From positions 1,364,001-1,428,000 of the forward strand of contig JAHGAU010000003.1 of NCBI GenBank assembly GCA_019925105.1: a stretch of DNA of 64,000 nt. Reading direction: 5' to 3'. The stretch is from Niebla homalea. Lineage: Eukaryota > Ascomycota > Lecanoromycetes > Lecanorales > Ramalinaceae. Positions 1 to 12,225 of the stretch are shown in pieces. The stretch's first letter is position 1; the number at the start of each line of letters is the position of its first letter. The notes under the pieces are model-generated. The model made no database searches. It was given only the letters and a program-made list of their open reading frames with translations, and was not told where the DNA came from. Made by a program: the position numbers and the translations under genes.

Positions 1-377
1 TGGAACCGGCTCCCCTTTTGCCATTCCCAACCCCAGGGCGAGAAGAGCAAGCGAGGGTTGGTTATTTTGAACCGAGTTGGGCAACCTTTCGGTGCAACCA
101 GAACGTCTGTTCTACCAGAGCCAACCTCGCGAGCCTCTCTCACCCCTGTTACCTCGTTCCCCCGCTGGGTTTCCGACCCCCGTTCCTTTCCCCCACTCCC
201 CATTCCCCTTGCCGTTCACCCCGGTAGGTTTCCGACCCTCGGTTTCCCCTTGGTGGGTAGCACGGTCCGGTGAGAAATCCAAACCCCATCGCCACAAACC
301 AACAGAGACACGCAAAAGGCAGCAGCAAACACCCCACATCTCCTCTCCGCCCTCTCTACTCCTTTTGCCAGACCCCA
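1..377. other. Window edge, no gene recognised
   Basis: C/T-rich sequence downstream of the stop codon of the first minus-strand gene. Short open frames occur on both strands but have biased, low-complexity composition and no recognisable motif. It is probably the 3' untranslated and intergenic sequence of that gene. Confidence 0.4.
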
Positions 378-3317
378 TCACTCTTGCCTACATCGCAAGT
401 TATTCTCGATCTCCCTGATCCGCTGACTCCGTCTCACACCACCGTTGGCATTCGCCTCGGCACGCCAGTCCTTCTTCTTGTGGTTGGCTTTTGGCTTGGC
501 CACAAGGCCAGTCTTCGTGCCCCCAGCGGCTTGGGCTTTGCCTTCCCCCTTTTTGGGCTTGGCTGGGGCCTTCTTGCCGCGACTGGTCTTCCCCGTCTTG
601 CCACTAGGCTCGTCGTCCTCAGTGTCTGGGTTGGAAGTCGAGGGGCTGGGAGGAGGAGGGGAGGGGTTGTGAGGACGAGGGGAGGCGGTACGGGCGCGTT
701 TTGGAGATGGTGGAGAGGGTGTGGGTGAGTGGCCCGGGGAGCGAGTGTTGTCCGCTTCGTCCTCCTCGGCTGGTGAGTCGGAACGCTTACGTTTGTGGGA
801 GGATGTGGCAGGTGGTGAGGCGTTGCCCGCATCCCACGCAAGTTGGTCGTTGGATGGAGGAGGTGGCGAGGGTGGAGGTGCAGGTGGAGATGGAGGCGAG
901 GGTGGAGGCGGAGGTGGAGGTGAGGTTGAAGATGGAGGTGGAGGCAAGGATGGTGATGGAGGCGGCGACGGAGTCGGTGAGTATCTAGGGGAGCGAGTGT
1001 CGTCTTCTTCAGACTTGGACGCCGCGGAGACAGAGCGCTTGCGCTTCTTCGAGGGACCGGGAGATTGTGACTCGTTGCGCACATCCAACGCCGGTTGATC
1101 GTTGGCTGGAGGTGGAGGCGGGGACGGAGTAGAAGAGTGTTGGGAAGAGCGAACATCGTCATCCTCAGGCTCGGATGCATCAGACCCAGAACGCTTGCGC
1201 TTGTTCGAGGGACGGGGAGATTGTGATCCGTTGCGCACATCCGTCATCGGAGGGTTGCCTGATGGAGATGGTGGCGATGCTGACTTGGATCGCCGTTCTG
1301 TGCTAGCTTCCGGAGGGGGAGGGGCTATCTCGTCCTGGCTGTTCCCGCCTGGTGACGTCTGATCAACGGGCTTAGGCGTCGTCTCATCTTCCGCGTTCTT
1401 CTTCGACCGAGCATCTTTGGGGAGCCACGCGTCTTCGTTGTCCGCGTCTTCGTAGTCAGGAAGATCGTCCACATCGAGAGTCGGTTGACCGGACCACTGC
1501 TGATCCACGGGCTTGGGCGTCAGCTCATCGATCGGCGCGTTCTCGTTCGACCGAGAATGCTTGGGGAGCCACGCATCCTCGTTGTCCGCGTCCTCGTAGT
1601 CTGGAAGATCGTCCACGTCGAGCTGCTCTGCTCGGTTTGAAGACGGGGGAATTGCGTCTTCAAGCTCGCTCTGGACTTGTGCCCCTGGAGAGGGAACATT
1701 TGCGTTCTGAGACGCGGCGGCGGCAATCGGCTGGAAGAGGTTCGTTTCCGGCATTGGAATTGAAGATATGTAGGTGTTCGTTGAGTCTTGGGCAGGAAGA
1801 AAAATCCTGGTCCCAGGAAGAGAGTGGTGTGATTTAAGGGAACCTTGCTCGACACTGGTCGACTGTGTCGCCGGCGCTTTTGTCCCGCGGTTAACTGAGA
1901 ACACAAGACGTAAGCATTGTTCCTAACAAAGAGTCGTATGCAACGCTCGTGTTGTAATTGCAAGGGGATAGGTGCTTCTGACGTTGTCCATCTGACATCT
2001 GAGAGCTCATCGAAATTACTCACATTCATTGAAATGAATTTTTGCCATCCTGATGCTCTGTTGCATCCCCCACGCAGCCGACAGATTACTGGCAACTGCA
2101 TTCTGTGCTCGGTGCAATTCCTCGTAAAGGGTGCTTGGCACAGCTTGCCCGGCATGCCCTTTTGAAACCAGGTCCTGAATCTTGTCTTCAATATGCGGCA
2201 CGAGCCGTTGCCACAAGTTGGAAAACGCCTGAAAGCGATCTGCCCTAAGTTGCAGGAAGCGAAGCATGGTCTGTTGCTTCTGCTCAGGCGTTGCATTAGC
2301 CATCATGGTACCTTTGGGTTCGCCCTCCAACGCAATGGCCCAGCTCGTAGCTCCGTTCATGATATAGGTCATTTGGTTATCAAATGCCCTGAACGTCTCG
2401 AGGGGAGTGCTGTCTCCAATGCTGGATATGTCCCAAATCTTGGATTCACCCATGAATGCTGCCGTCTTCTCCTGAATATTGGCAACAAAATTGGTGTAGA
2501 AGTATAGGACATCTTCGAAACGCTTTTTGGAGTTTGCAAGCTCAGCGAGATCGTTCTGGAGCTTGAAAGACTGTTGCTCAATTGAAGAGATCGTAACTCG
2601 AGTCGCATCTGCAATGACGCTGTAGACGTCAAATCGATCCAGCCATTGCCTGGATCATAGCTGTGTCAGCGTCGCTTTGGGTGATAGAAGAGGGCTACTT
2701 ACTGAGCAGTTTTGCCAAAATGTTTGGCTGTGGCGTCGCCAAGGGAGCCGTTGGCGATGACATCTTCCAATGCATATTGAGCCTCATTGGCCCTTTGCAT
2801 GACCATTTCTAAGATCCAGAAGTGGTAGTTGTGGTAGGCCTTGAGGTCGAACATCATCACTAGTTTGTCCAGCAGATCCTCATCGCACCTGGGTAAAACA
2901 CCGAATTAGCATTGCTTTCTTACGATATGGGAACTCCGAGACATTGAGGAAATTACGGAAAATGCTTCTGAGCTTGACTCACCACACTCGGAACTCGGTC
3001 TTGTCGATGGAGCGGAGCAAACCGTTGGGGTTAAGGTCTTGCTGGACGAGCTTGAAATGCTTCCAGAGTTTGAGTTCCAAAGTTAAGCGGGCGCTTTCTG
3101 CCTTGTGAACCATCGCAGTAGGCTGAGGTTGGTCGCATTTGCACTCGGTCAGAGTGTCATCCTGCCCTGGGGAAAGGCCATAGGGATGTCCGAGCGGTCG
3201 AGTTGGGTTGCCTCCAGCCTTGATGAGGTCGTCACAAGTGTTATGGCATGCTGAAAGATGGGCCGAAAGGTGGAAGTCGTGGCTTGGCTCTTTTGGTCGA
3301 GAACTGCACACCAGCAC
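378..3317 (-). CDS. LRDWRAY-family protein, divergent member A (proline/serine-rich tail)
   Basis: Four exons give one frame: 3317-2983, 2888-2703, 2649-2024 and 1894-378, all with GT-AG introns that keep phase (about 887 aa). The start is uncertain, because the other members have a separate 98 nt first exon that I did not find here. Homology to members B-D shows in DDLIKAGGNPTRP near the N-terminus, corresponding to DDLLKLGGRPTRP of B, and in the spacing of W, F, Q and AY residues after it. The last exon encodes about 500 aa of low complexity: two 48-residue repeats containing DVDDLPDYEDADNEDAW, several KKRKRS basic stretches, long Pro-Ser runs, and a C-terminal NGGVRRSQRIREIE motif almost identical to member C. 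Function is unknown. The basic stretches and terminal motif suggest a nuclear, possibly nucleic-acid-associated protein (inference). Unlike B, C and D, no kinase gene lies head to head with it. Confidence 0.72.
1335..1622 (-). repeat. 144 bp in-frame tandem repeat, two units
   Basis: Two units (1622-1479 and 1478-1335) encode nearly identical 48-residue acidic blocks with DVDDLPDYEDADNEDAWLPK as their shared core. The period is a multiple of three, so the repeat keeps the reading frame of member A. Confidence 0.8.
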
Positions 3318-3406
3318 ATGAGCCAGGTTCCCCTCAATTGAGAATCGGTGTTATTTACCTCTGAGAGACACAAACCCTGTCTGCTCCATTTGGATAATGT
3401 GAGCAA

Positions 3407-4365
3407 TGGTAGTGGACAAGCTCTGCCTCAGCCCACAACAGATAACTCAGAATCATCTTGAGATCCTGAGGTTGAGTATGAAAGGCAAGTCTAGAATGTT
3501 TTGAATATGAGATCCACGAAAGCTGTCAAGACGTCGAAAGCAGGGTTTGAGGTGTAGAGAATACGTTGACTTGCAGAGGAAGTTTGGAAGAGTATGGAGG
3601 ACAAAGAGTTGCGAGATTAGCATTGAGAAAGTCAAGGACAACACAAGAACCCAGAAGAACAATGCAACACGACGCGACCCTAAAGACAGCATTTGTGTGA
3701 ATTTCATTGTGAACGATAGAACCCCGCGAAAGTGTCACCACCGAAGTGTCACGGCCATAATAAAGCACAACACCAGGCGGGTGCATTTCGGGCACAACGT
3801 CATTGTTGAACAATTGTACCAACCTCTAATTGCTGAAGGAACATAGAATACCGCCCCAGTGCCTGCCGAGGCTCCGAGGACTTCTTTTCTCCAATCTGCC
3901 CACACCAATTGTGGTGAAATACTTCATATCTACTCAGTTGTCGCCGGCTCTACTCATCGAGCTCCAAGCAGGAGATGGAGGCCTCGATAGGACAGAGGCA
4001 TATACGCCACCACTTTTTTGGCACGTCAATGAACATAGGCTGAGATGTTGATTGTGATGATAATGATGCATGCTTGGGAGTGGGAGGCGACGTCGAGTTG
4101 TACAGCTTTGGCAGGAGCTAGCTGCACAAGTCCACTACAGCGATCGTTCTATCGATTTGTTCTTCATTGCCGTCATCGCAAGATGCAAATACATTCAATT
4201 TCTTGGTCTAGATAGATCTACAAAGATAGACATACTAAAACAATGCATGAGGAAATTCATCCCAAGTTCAACTCGCAAGCTTGACTCCCCATGACTTTCC
4301 CATGCCGGTACTGCAGCCACCCGGTTTCCAGCACCTTCCGCTTTCAATATTTGGAGCTTCTGGAA
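3407..4365. other. Intergenic, no gene recognised
   Basis: This lies upstream of member A and downstream of member B. No frame on either strand shows a recognisable motif or kinase/LRDWRAY similarity. It probably contains the promoter of member A, and possibly a missed first exon of that gene. Confidence 0.35.
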
Positions 4366-4368
4366 TGA

Positions 4369-4560
4369 ACCAAAAAGCCACATCACCCCTAGTCGTACAT
4401 CTCCAACACCTTCCGCCGTGTATCCTGCACGTAGGGAGGCTCTTCAGATTCAACTCTCTTCTGAACCAAAAAGCCACATCACTCCTAGTCCTACATCTCC
4501 AACACCTTCCGTCGCGTATCCTGCACGTAGCGAGGCTATTCAGATCCAACTCTCATGTGG
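4369..4560. repeat. 96 bp tandem repeat, two units
   Basis: The word caaaaagccacatcac recurs at about 4371 and 4467, followed in both by the same arrangement (tacatctccaacaccttccg, then a cctgcacgtag word). The period of 96 bp is divisible by three. It lies immediately 3' of member B and may be a decayed extension of its tail. No coding function can be shown. Confidence 0.7.
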
Positions 4561-4576
4561 ATAGGGGTCCTTGCAA

Positions 4577-6940
4577 TCAGTAAGGAGACCATCTGCTCTT
4601 CTGCTTTTGAATCCGAATGCTCCGTCGAAGCTTGGGAGCATCCACTGCTTGGTCGTTCTGCAAATTTTCAATGGCGCCCATCTCTCGTCCATGCGAAGAC
4701 CGACTGCTCGGCTTGCTTCTCTGGTCAAGTTTGTTGACACCACTCTCTCGTTCATGCGAAGATCGATTGCTCGGCTTGCTTCGCTGGACACGATTACTGG
4801 TACCGTCCTCTCGTCCATGCGAAGATCGATTGCTCGGCTTGCTTCGCTGGACACGATTACTGGTACCGTCCTCTCGTCCATGCGAAGATCGATTGCTCGG
4901 CTTGCTTCGCCGGACAAAATTTTTGGTTTTATGATTTTTTGTAGACCTCAGGTGTTGAGAAATAGCTGTGGCTTCTTCCTTTTCGATGGGTGGAGCTCCA
5001 GTGGCCTTCTTCAAAGTATGTGAGTCTGGTGACGATGGACGGGGCCGCAAGTTGTAGCGTAGGGCGCCTGGCACATGTGCACCCTTGTTAAGGTTTTGAT
5101 GATCAGTATTCTTCGCACGCCTACCACCGCGACAGTTTGGCGCGCCATGCTGAGCTGCTTGCGCTACCACTGGTATGGGTGCGACTAAAGCTGCAACAGA
5201 AGTAGATACCATTGGCGTTGGCGCAACTGATGCTGCTATAAATAACCTGCCTTGTCGATTTGAGTCGACTTGGGCACTGCTTGGTGATATAGTCGATGGT
5301 GGGGTAGGATATGGTAGGCATGGTGAGCTTTCATTGCTCTGTTCAGTTGCCCCACGGTAGGAAGTTGGCGTTAATGACGGATGGGCTTGTTGAAGAGACA
5401 CATCGAAATTCATCTCTTCGGTACTGACCCTGTCCTGGGAGAGACGAATGCGCTTTTTTGGTGGTGTCATTGGTGAATCGTCATCCGCCTTGCGTTTTCT
5501 TATGATGTCTGCATCGACCCAGATGGATGTAGTATCCCAAGTGCACGTAGGTAGCTGAAGCTCATGTTCAAGGTGATCGAGTCTTCCTAGAGCCTTGGAA
5601 GTCTCTGCCCTTGCGACATCTAGCGCTAAGGTAGCGTCTTGCACCACAGACTGAGCCGCGGATCGTTCCTTCCTGGCGAAATCTTTGTAACTAAGAGATT
5701 TTGACAGCCAGATCTTCTTGAACTGTTGGTCCGTGCAGTCGCTCTCGATCTCTTCCCAGCAAGTTTCCCACAGCTTCGCATAATCAAGACATTTTTGACG
5801 ATACCAGACGTGAAGATCCCAGAGCTTCCTATTACGAACGGGGTTAGGTTTCACCGCCTGTACGTAATTGGCTTCATCATCCATTGGGTCTTGCTTTTCC
5901 TGTATCCACATGAGGTTCTCTTTCCAATCCGTATAAAGGTCGGCGAATCGAGAGACTTCCCGCTCCCAGTGGCAAAGCCGATCTAAGGTGGACGAAGTGT
6001 CCGAGGGTAAGCGTACAGACCAGCTAGTACCGCTCAACTCCCCCAGTCTCTTGGCTAGGTACCTTACGGTTCTCAGAATATCATTTTCAAGGTTTCTAAG
6101 TGACACTGGATCGTGGGCGTTGTTGAGTTCATTGACCGCGTCTTCGAGAATCTTGGACATCTCGCCCTCAATTTGATCCGTTTTCGCCTTCTCTGCGAGC
6201 CATTCTTCGTGACTTCTGTCTAGGTAGCCAGCTATCCTCTCGAGGTCGTACTCGGCATCTTCCAAATGGGTTGGGTGCGTGATACTCAGGCATGCTTGCT
6301 TCAAGCTAGAGAAGTCACGTCGACGAGCGTTACGAGAATGATTGTAGCGCTCCAGTCTCGTACGCTGATAGGTACGATATGCTCGCCAGTCGCGAATCTT
6401 GATAAGGTTATTAGTGAGCAACGGTTTACCAGGCCTTAGTAACCGAGAAGGTTTCAACAACAAGTGTTGTTGGAGGGATCCATCAGCTTTCCATACGGCT
6501 TGTGCTTCACGGAACTCAGTCCAACGGTCGAGCTGATCTTGGAACATGCGCCACTCTGTCTTCCAATGATGAGGCATTAGTTGGTCCCGCTCTGCGTATT
6601 GTTGGATACCCTCCTCGTCGTACCAATACTGACGTCTATCATCGAACGCTTGAAATGTGGGGTAAGCAAACTCCTCTCGGATCGGTCGAGTTGGCCTTCC
6701 TCCTAGCTTTAGGAGATCATCATACGCAGCTCTCGCTTGTGCCTCGCGTTTCTCCATCAGGTCCCAATCATTAGGTGTTCTTTCCCTGCCGTCGACGTTA
6801 TTTGATGATCAATGTAAAAGAGCCATACGTCCATGGACGTACCGTATGTGGCGGTCAAGATAGTCTAAGTCTAGAGAATTATCGACGGCTTCACTGGGAG
6901 TCAAGTGTCCCGGCTGCGTGGGCTCCGGCGTACTGAACAT
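4577..6940 (-). CDS. LRDWRAY-family protein, member B
   Basis: Two exons: 6940-6843 (98 nt, starting MFSTPEPTQPG and ending in DLDYLDRHIR) and 6785-4577, joined by a 57 nt GT-AG intron in phase, giving 768 aa. The N-terminal half (about residues 40-470) is rich in Trp, Leu and charged residues and looks helical. It carries the family signatures GGRPTRPIREEFAYP, MPHHWKTEW, and IRDWRAYRTYQRTRLERYNHSR. A basic PPKKRIRL stretch then starts a disordered half, and close to the end are four 21-residue repeats (RSKPSNRSSHGRE type) and a terminal LRRSIRIQK motif. No known domain is recognised. It is divergent to the FHA-kinase gene at 7476, with 535 bp between the starts. The same arrangement occurs for members C and D. 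A role linked to the kinase (partner or substrate) is only an inference from that context. Confidence 0.82.
4681..4932 (-). repeat. 63 bp tandem repeat, four units, within member B
   Basis: The word gcgaagatcgattgctcgg recurs at 4756, 4819 and 4882, with a diverged copy at 4693, giving an exact 63 bp period (21 codons). The two central units are nearly identical, suggesting recent expansion. Confidence 0.9.
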
Positions 6941-7475
6941 GGTGACCTTGTGAGGATGGATCTTTGGCTGTGATTCTGAGACGTCGACTTGATGGTGTAG
7001 TGAAGGAGTATTCGATGTCTTTGGCAAGCGGGTTTAGTATTGAAGTGGTGTTCAGGTGATCATGGGTCTTTCAGAGAAGTTGTTTTGAAATTATTACGGG
7101 AGTGAAGGTGGAAAGTCGCGCGCGGTGTGACATCACGGTGCACTTCGTACGCGACACAAGTTAGAACACAGCTCTTTCAATTCTTTCAAGAAGTGAATTT
7201 CAGACAACACTTCACAACACCTCACAACACTATTTCTGTGTGTTCCTCAAAATGATCCCACCGCGGAGCTCCAACGCGGACCACGATGAGTCCATTAATT
7301 ATGCCCTGAAAAACTTGCTCGACTCTGATGAACACATTCGGAAAGCTAACACTTCCTCAACACCCACTTTGAGTTACATTTTAGAAGCCCGCACTTCTTC
7401 TTCTCTCTTTCATTTTTCCACAATCTTTCCCTTTCATACCATAATCCAGAACGATTTCATCCACCTCTCATCAGC
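6941..7475. promoter_or_regulatory. Shared upstream region of divergent pair 1
   Basis: 535 bp separate the start codons of member B (-) and FHA-kinase 1 (+). A palindrome-like gtgacatcacggtg word lies near 7129, roughly midway. No TATA box could be assigned with confidence. Its role as a bidirectional promoter is inferred from gene arrangement only. Confidence 0.45.
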
Positions 7476-10054
7476 ATGCCGTCTACACAGGAGAGAAAGG
7501 ACGACCACAACCTCTTCTTGTCCCTCGTTCCAATTGGCAGCCTAGCTCGGCAGACATTCGAGCACGAATTTAATCAGAGCCGCCACTGGTTACCTCCCCG
7601 AGTCGTCGATCCCAAATTGACGCTGCCCCCCAACGTCCCAAGACAATTAACACCGACTGAAGAGCCTGTAAAGGCTAAACAGGCTTTGGAACCAGAGTTG
7701 CAACTCTCCTTTTCACACCCTCCTCGTTGTCCCTCCAGGGGATATGTCTTCGGGAGTGCTCCGGTAAACCACCTGAATTCATGCTTAACCTCCTTTGATT
7801 CGCTTCACTGAACTGGATCTATGGCTTACTTTTTGTCGCTTTTGCCGAAATAGGATGTATGTGACATTTGGCTTGGCTTGAAGGAGGACCAAATCAGTGC
7901 TCAGACATTTGCCATCATGCTCACCAAGGTAAGGATCCCCACCAAGTCTACTGCTGATATGCTCGAAATCACGCTGAAACTGCTCTACTTGTAGGACGGC
8001 CATATTGTGATGATCACAGACCGTGAAGAAAACCCTTTGGTCGTCTCGTACGGTAAAGACGAAGAGCCAATTAAATCCGCGAGGTACAACTTTGTTCTCT
8101 TCCCTGAAAAGAAAAACGACATCAACGTCACTCTCGAAAACAATTTGCAGTTTCATTTCAGATTCCCTCGCCACGGTGAGCTCATGTCTAGACATGAGAA
8201 AGCCAAGGCAAATTTCATAGAAAATCACAAGGACGATATTCTTGGTGTCCAACAACTTCTTGAAAAGACCCATGGGGTAAGACAGGACGATACTACTGGT
8301 GCCTTGGTAGTTACCCATCCCTCCACAACATCATTCACCAAATTCTCAGAATTAGGTGAGGGCGGTTTTGGTACTGTCTTTGGAGTCCGAGAGATCAGTA
8401 CTGCAAGATCTTATGCCATGAAAATTCTTTTCCGAGGAAATCCCGAGAATTATCAGTATCAACAAGCACGCAGGCTGCTCCTCAATGAGTTCAAGACGCT
8501 GTCTAGGCTCGAACATGTAAGACAATCACTCCTCGCTGAACTCCAGCTGACGCTCTCAGGCTCGTATTGTTCGGCCCAATAGGTGCCTCCATGCATTTGG
8601 GTCACTGTGCTTCACTATGGACCTCTTGCCAGAAGGACATCTGGAGGCGCAAGCCGACAACCAAAGACTGAGTCACGAAGAAGTGGCAATGGTCTTATGG
8701 CAAGGCTTAGATGCTCTTGAGTATCTTCAGAAACAAGGCATTACACACCGGGACCTTAAAATGCAGAATATCTTGGTCAGTCTTTATCGTCTTTATAAGA
8801 ACTCGTACTCCCGTCAAAGGTCCCATAGTGCATACGATCAGGGATTCGCTCACATGACGAGAATCTGACCATGAATCTACATTTTAGGTCAAACGACGTT
8901 ATCCTCATATCAGCATCAAATTGGTCGATTTTGGTCTTTCAAAAGCACCCCAGGGCCCACGAGACCTCATGAAGTCAACATGTGGCACATGCACATACAT
9001 GGCTCCCGAAATGTGGACGCGTAAGTCCACCTAAATGTCTTTTATGATGAAAGAATTCATGCAATGCTTTTTCCGACAGTATCGAGGTTTCAAGGCTGAT
9101 CCTCCTCTTCTTTCAGGGGCCGCATACACTAGTGCAGTCGATGTCTGGTCATTAGCCGTAGTCGTCATGAATTGCCTCGGACTGATGCCTCGTCAGCCAT
9201 ACTGGTAAGCAGATCTCAGATACCTTTCCGTCATTCGACTCACATCTCGAGAGTCACAAAGGGACTGTATAAAGTATAGCTAATTGTTGCGCGTTTTGCT
9301 AAGGATGGGAGCACAACAAAAATGGTGCAATCTGCTTCGAGAAACCCTCGCCCTGACGAAATACAAGGTTAAGATGCCAGCCGAGACATATTTGATCCAT
9401 ATGATTGGGACGGATATGCTCCGGCATGACGCAGATGCACGCCTCAGCTCCAGCGACATGATCAAGCTCAACCGGGGCTTCTTTCAGCCTCTACTTCTGA
9501 GGGACGACGCTATTACGCGTCAGACAAAGGATGGACATGGGCAAGACGTTCCGAATGTCCCATCCACCAATGAGTGGTCTAAGATGTTTGAGGACTTTTG
9601 TCTCCTCGAGACAGCAAACAATGACCTCTTCCCGACCGAAGAGCCAACTGACTTAGATATCATTAAAGCTCATCAGGAGCGGCAGGTGGAGACGTTGCCC
9701 AAAAAGCAGCGCCCAGCAGCTCGGAAAGAGAATCGGGAGATTTTCTCAGGAAAGCCGAGGATGTATTCATGCCTCCAAGCAATGGGATCACAGCACCAGC
9801 TCCTAGAGCTTCCCGAGCAGGTCAAGGTACGGCAAAAGCCCCAAAGGCCGCCCCAGGGCAAAAGCGCGCGAGCGACCATCACGGGCCCCAAGGACCTGTA
9901 CCTGGAAACAGCTCCCAGAAGAAGAGACGTGGATAGGCTTTCAACGGATGAAGACCCGGTCCAAGCGCTGCTGTCTTCTGCATCCCCGGTTCGGTACAGG
10001 ATATGGTTTGAGATCGTTCCAAGCATGTCTTCAAAGTCCAGCGGTATTCTGTGA
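7476..10054 (+). CDS. FHA-like domain Ser/Thr protein kinase, copy 1 (intact)
   Basis: Seven exons: 7476-7763, 7854-7928, 7995-8516, 8560-8775, 8888-9020, 9117-9204 and 9304-10054. All introns are GT-AG and in phase, giving 690 aa. Residues about 85-190 look like an FHA domain: GYVFGSAP, DVCDIWLG, a QISAQTF strand, then VVSYG and a YNFVLFPE strand. The kinase domain follows: glycine loop LGEGGFGTVF (about residue 241), catalytic lysine in YAMKILF (about 264), HRDLKMQN (about 358), VDFGLSK (about 381) and YMAPEMW (about 409). All key catalytic residues are present, so it is probably active. The tail of about 220 aa is poorly conserved. FHA domains bind phosphothreonine, so this may be a phospho-dependent signalling kinase; the substrate is unknown. 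It is divergent to LRDWRAY member B. Confidence 0.85.
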
Positions 10055-10619
10055 AGCATAGTCTTTGATTTGATTACGGATACGATGGGGAGAGCGGGTC
10101 CTTCAGCGAGATCTCTGAAGCACTGCATATCGATTGTGGACAAAAAAGATGGCGATTGTCGGGGACATTCAGAATGTTAGTATCCAGGATATGGCAACCT
10201 CTATCCAGAAAATACGGAATGAGCATGGCAACTTTCTACTGCAAAAGACTGTCCACTAATGTGTACATAACATGTGACGTTTCTGGGCAAATTGAACTGT
10301 CCATTTCATTAATCAGCTCGTCTTGTGGATTAAAGAGTAAAGCGTTGATGATCTCATACTTCATGCACTCACACTTCACTGAATATCGAAGCTATCTCCA
10401 GACATGACCTTGACCTTTGCCGGCGCATACAACGTGTCTGCAGGGTTGTTATATGCGAACACCTTTGATCGCTGTTGGTCAACTCTCCGCCACCCCGCAG
10501 AGTTCACACCCTAACCGGACAAACCGACTAGCCGGACACGCTAACCCGATTTGGGGACAGTGTTGGCCTTGGCGTAAGTAGCAATAGATTTCTTAGGGAC
10601 GAAGAGAGAGAGAGAGAGA
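10055..10619. other. Intergenic with a GA microsatellite
   Basis: No gene is recognised. An uninterrupted GA tract lies at about 10604-10620. Short open frames here have no family similarity. Confidence 0.5.
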
Positions 10620-11345
10620 GATCTTGTCATTGAGTCTGAGATTTGACGATCGTACTACCGTCGCGGATGCTGCGGGGCAGGTTTCGGCGCAAGCCTACGC
10701 AAGGTTGCTTCTGGGGTCTGGCTACAGGTGCACCCATTTTGCCTGCATGTGCACCGTCGATCCGTCTGCATGTGTACGCCCTGTTTTTGCAGGTATATTG
10801 ATTGATTTCGGTTGTATTTCTGAGAGTATAGCGGAAAAACTTGGACCGAAATAATGTACGTATACTACTACTACGGCGGCAAGAAGCAGATAGTCTTGGT
10901 GCTTTGGATCGTTCAAGGTAGTGGGTAGATGAATGATACGCCGAGGACTACGACCAGAGCGAAAGTGCATTTGGTTATTGAGAAGCAGGTATATGCTGAA
11001 ATTACCTAGGTAGATCCACCAAGAGGAGTCGATTGAAATTTTTTCTTGGTCTTTATTAAGTAGTCTGTCAGACGTGAGGACGCATGAGTGTGATGGGTAT
11101 GTCTTCATTGAGAGTGATATATGTAGATCGATCTATGGAAGAAGACAAAAGATGCAGGAAATACCCGGCTGGTCTAGGATGTACTGCCAGGTGATGAGAT
11201 ATACGTCTGTCATGCAGATGTCTTGGCACCTCTCGCATGACGGGTCAATGACAATCCATGCCTGCACTTAGGCTAACATATTCACTCCTTCATATGATAT
11301 TTATGGAAAGCAGCGGTTGAAGTCGGCGCTATGGCTTAGTGAGCC
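10620..11345. repeat. Segmental duplicate, left copy (of 21960-22575)
   Basis: Colinear similarity to 21960-22575 shows in several blocks: a gtgcaccc/tgcatgtgcacc word pair, ttttttgc/tttttgca followed by ggttgtatttct or ggctgtatttct, then tggttattgagaa, and gaagtcggcgctatggct versus gaagtcggctctatggct. On the minus strand both copies can encode a short hydrophobic stretch after an ITK word (LV.VLG.SFIY type), so the ancestor may have held a membrane protein gene. The frames are broken in both. Confidence 0.6.
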
Positions 11346-11625
11346 TGTTCGTGAAGCTGTGTTCTGTGGCCCGGCTTTCCATGCACTGGTTGCTTCATTC
11401 TTCTCTTCACTGGTGATAGCAAGCGTTGGAGTTGCTTCGCCCGCAGCTCTCTAGTCACACCCAATTGCCACTTCGAAAGATATGGGATGAATCCTTGGTT
11501 CTTCGTAGTAAGGGTCGGTCAGCCATGGTTGAGGAGTTGTGAAGTGTATGTGTTAAGGGTGAGTTCAGGCCTGGCCTCTATTACATTCCCTTCGCTAATC
11601 GACAATTGAAGCTCATCCCATGACT

Positions 11626-11964
11626 CTATGAATCGATGATTATGGGTAATATGCTTGATGCGGGTGAGGATTGCCTTCGGGGGACGGCGGAAGAAGGCGC
11701 GCTGTCCTCAGCCGCAGATGGCCTTTGAAGTATGGATGTAGATTTCGTACTCTGCGGAGATGGTGTTCCTGGTGTGGCTAGAGATGACGTCTGGGAGATG
11801 GGAGGCGACAGCGTGCTGAATGCGGGCGAAGGTGGCCCTTGGGGTACTGACAGAGTGTGAGCCTGCAGACTGTACTTCTCAAGCTCAGCCGTGAAAAGGA
11901 GCTCAACGTTGCCAAGAGCTTGGTGGTTTTGTGATGCGTTCGTGTCAATGTCCATGGCAGACAT
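11626..11964 (-). CDS. Small Ser/Pro-rich hypothetical protein
   Basis: Uninterrupted 112-codon frame starting MSAMDIDTNASQNHQ. After a short helical-looking stretch (NVELLFTAELEKYSLQ) it is rich in Ser, Pro and Thr. There is no recognised domain. It lies downstream of kinase relics on the same strand and could be a detached tail of one of them rather than an independent gene. Support is weak: the only evidence is a clean frame with protein-like composition. Confidence 0.3.
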   Translation of the reverse strand: MSAMDIDTNASQNHQALGNVELLFTAELEKYSLQAHTLSVPQGPPSPAFSTLSPPISQTSSLATPGTPSPQSTKSTSILQRPSAAEDSAPSSAVPRRQSSPASSILPIIIDS

Positions 11965-12225
11965 TGAGGGAGAATTGGGAGGTAGTTGACGATATAATGG
12001 TATGGAGGTAGGTCAAGGCAAAACAAGCAGCTGTGCTCACTTCGCGGACCTCATGAATCGTTCCATACCTGCCTTCTCCAAGATTTTTCACCTTTGTGAA
12101 TTCTTGCTGATAGGCGTAAGCCATATCAATTACCTCGGCTGTGGTCTTCTCTCTGCGCTTCTATGGAGTAAGTCCTTTGTCTCATAGTATCCAGTTCTGG
12201 GGGACTCCGCGTACCTCTGAACATA

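Noticed and set aside
434..1240. Minus-strand 268-codon frame rich in His, Pro and Arg
   Set aside because: Alternative frame of the same low-complexity exon. The chosen frame is the one that splices in phase and ends in the family motif.
701..1362. Plus-strand frames of 86-125 codons rich in Gly, Glu and Val
   Set aside because: Antisense shadows of the Pro/Ser-rich last exon of member A; low complexity and no start context.
7240..7545. 101-codon plus-strand frame upstream of kinase 1
   Set aside because: Lies in the shared upstream region and overlaps the kinase start in another frame; no family similarity.
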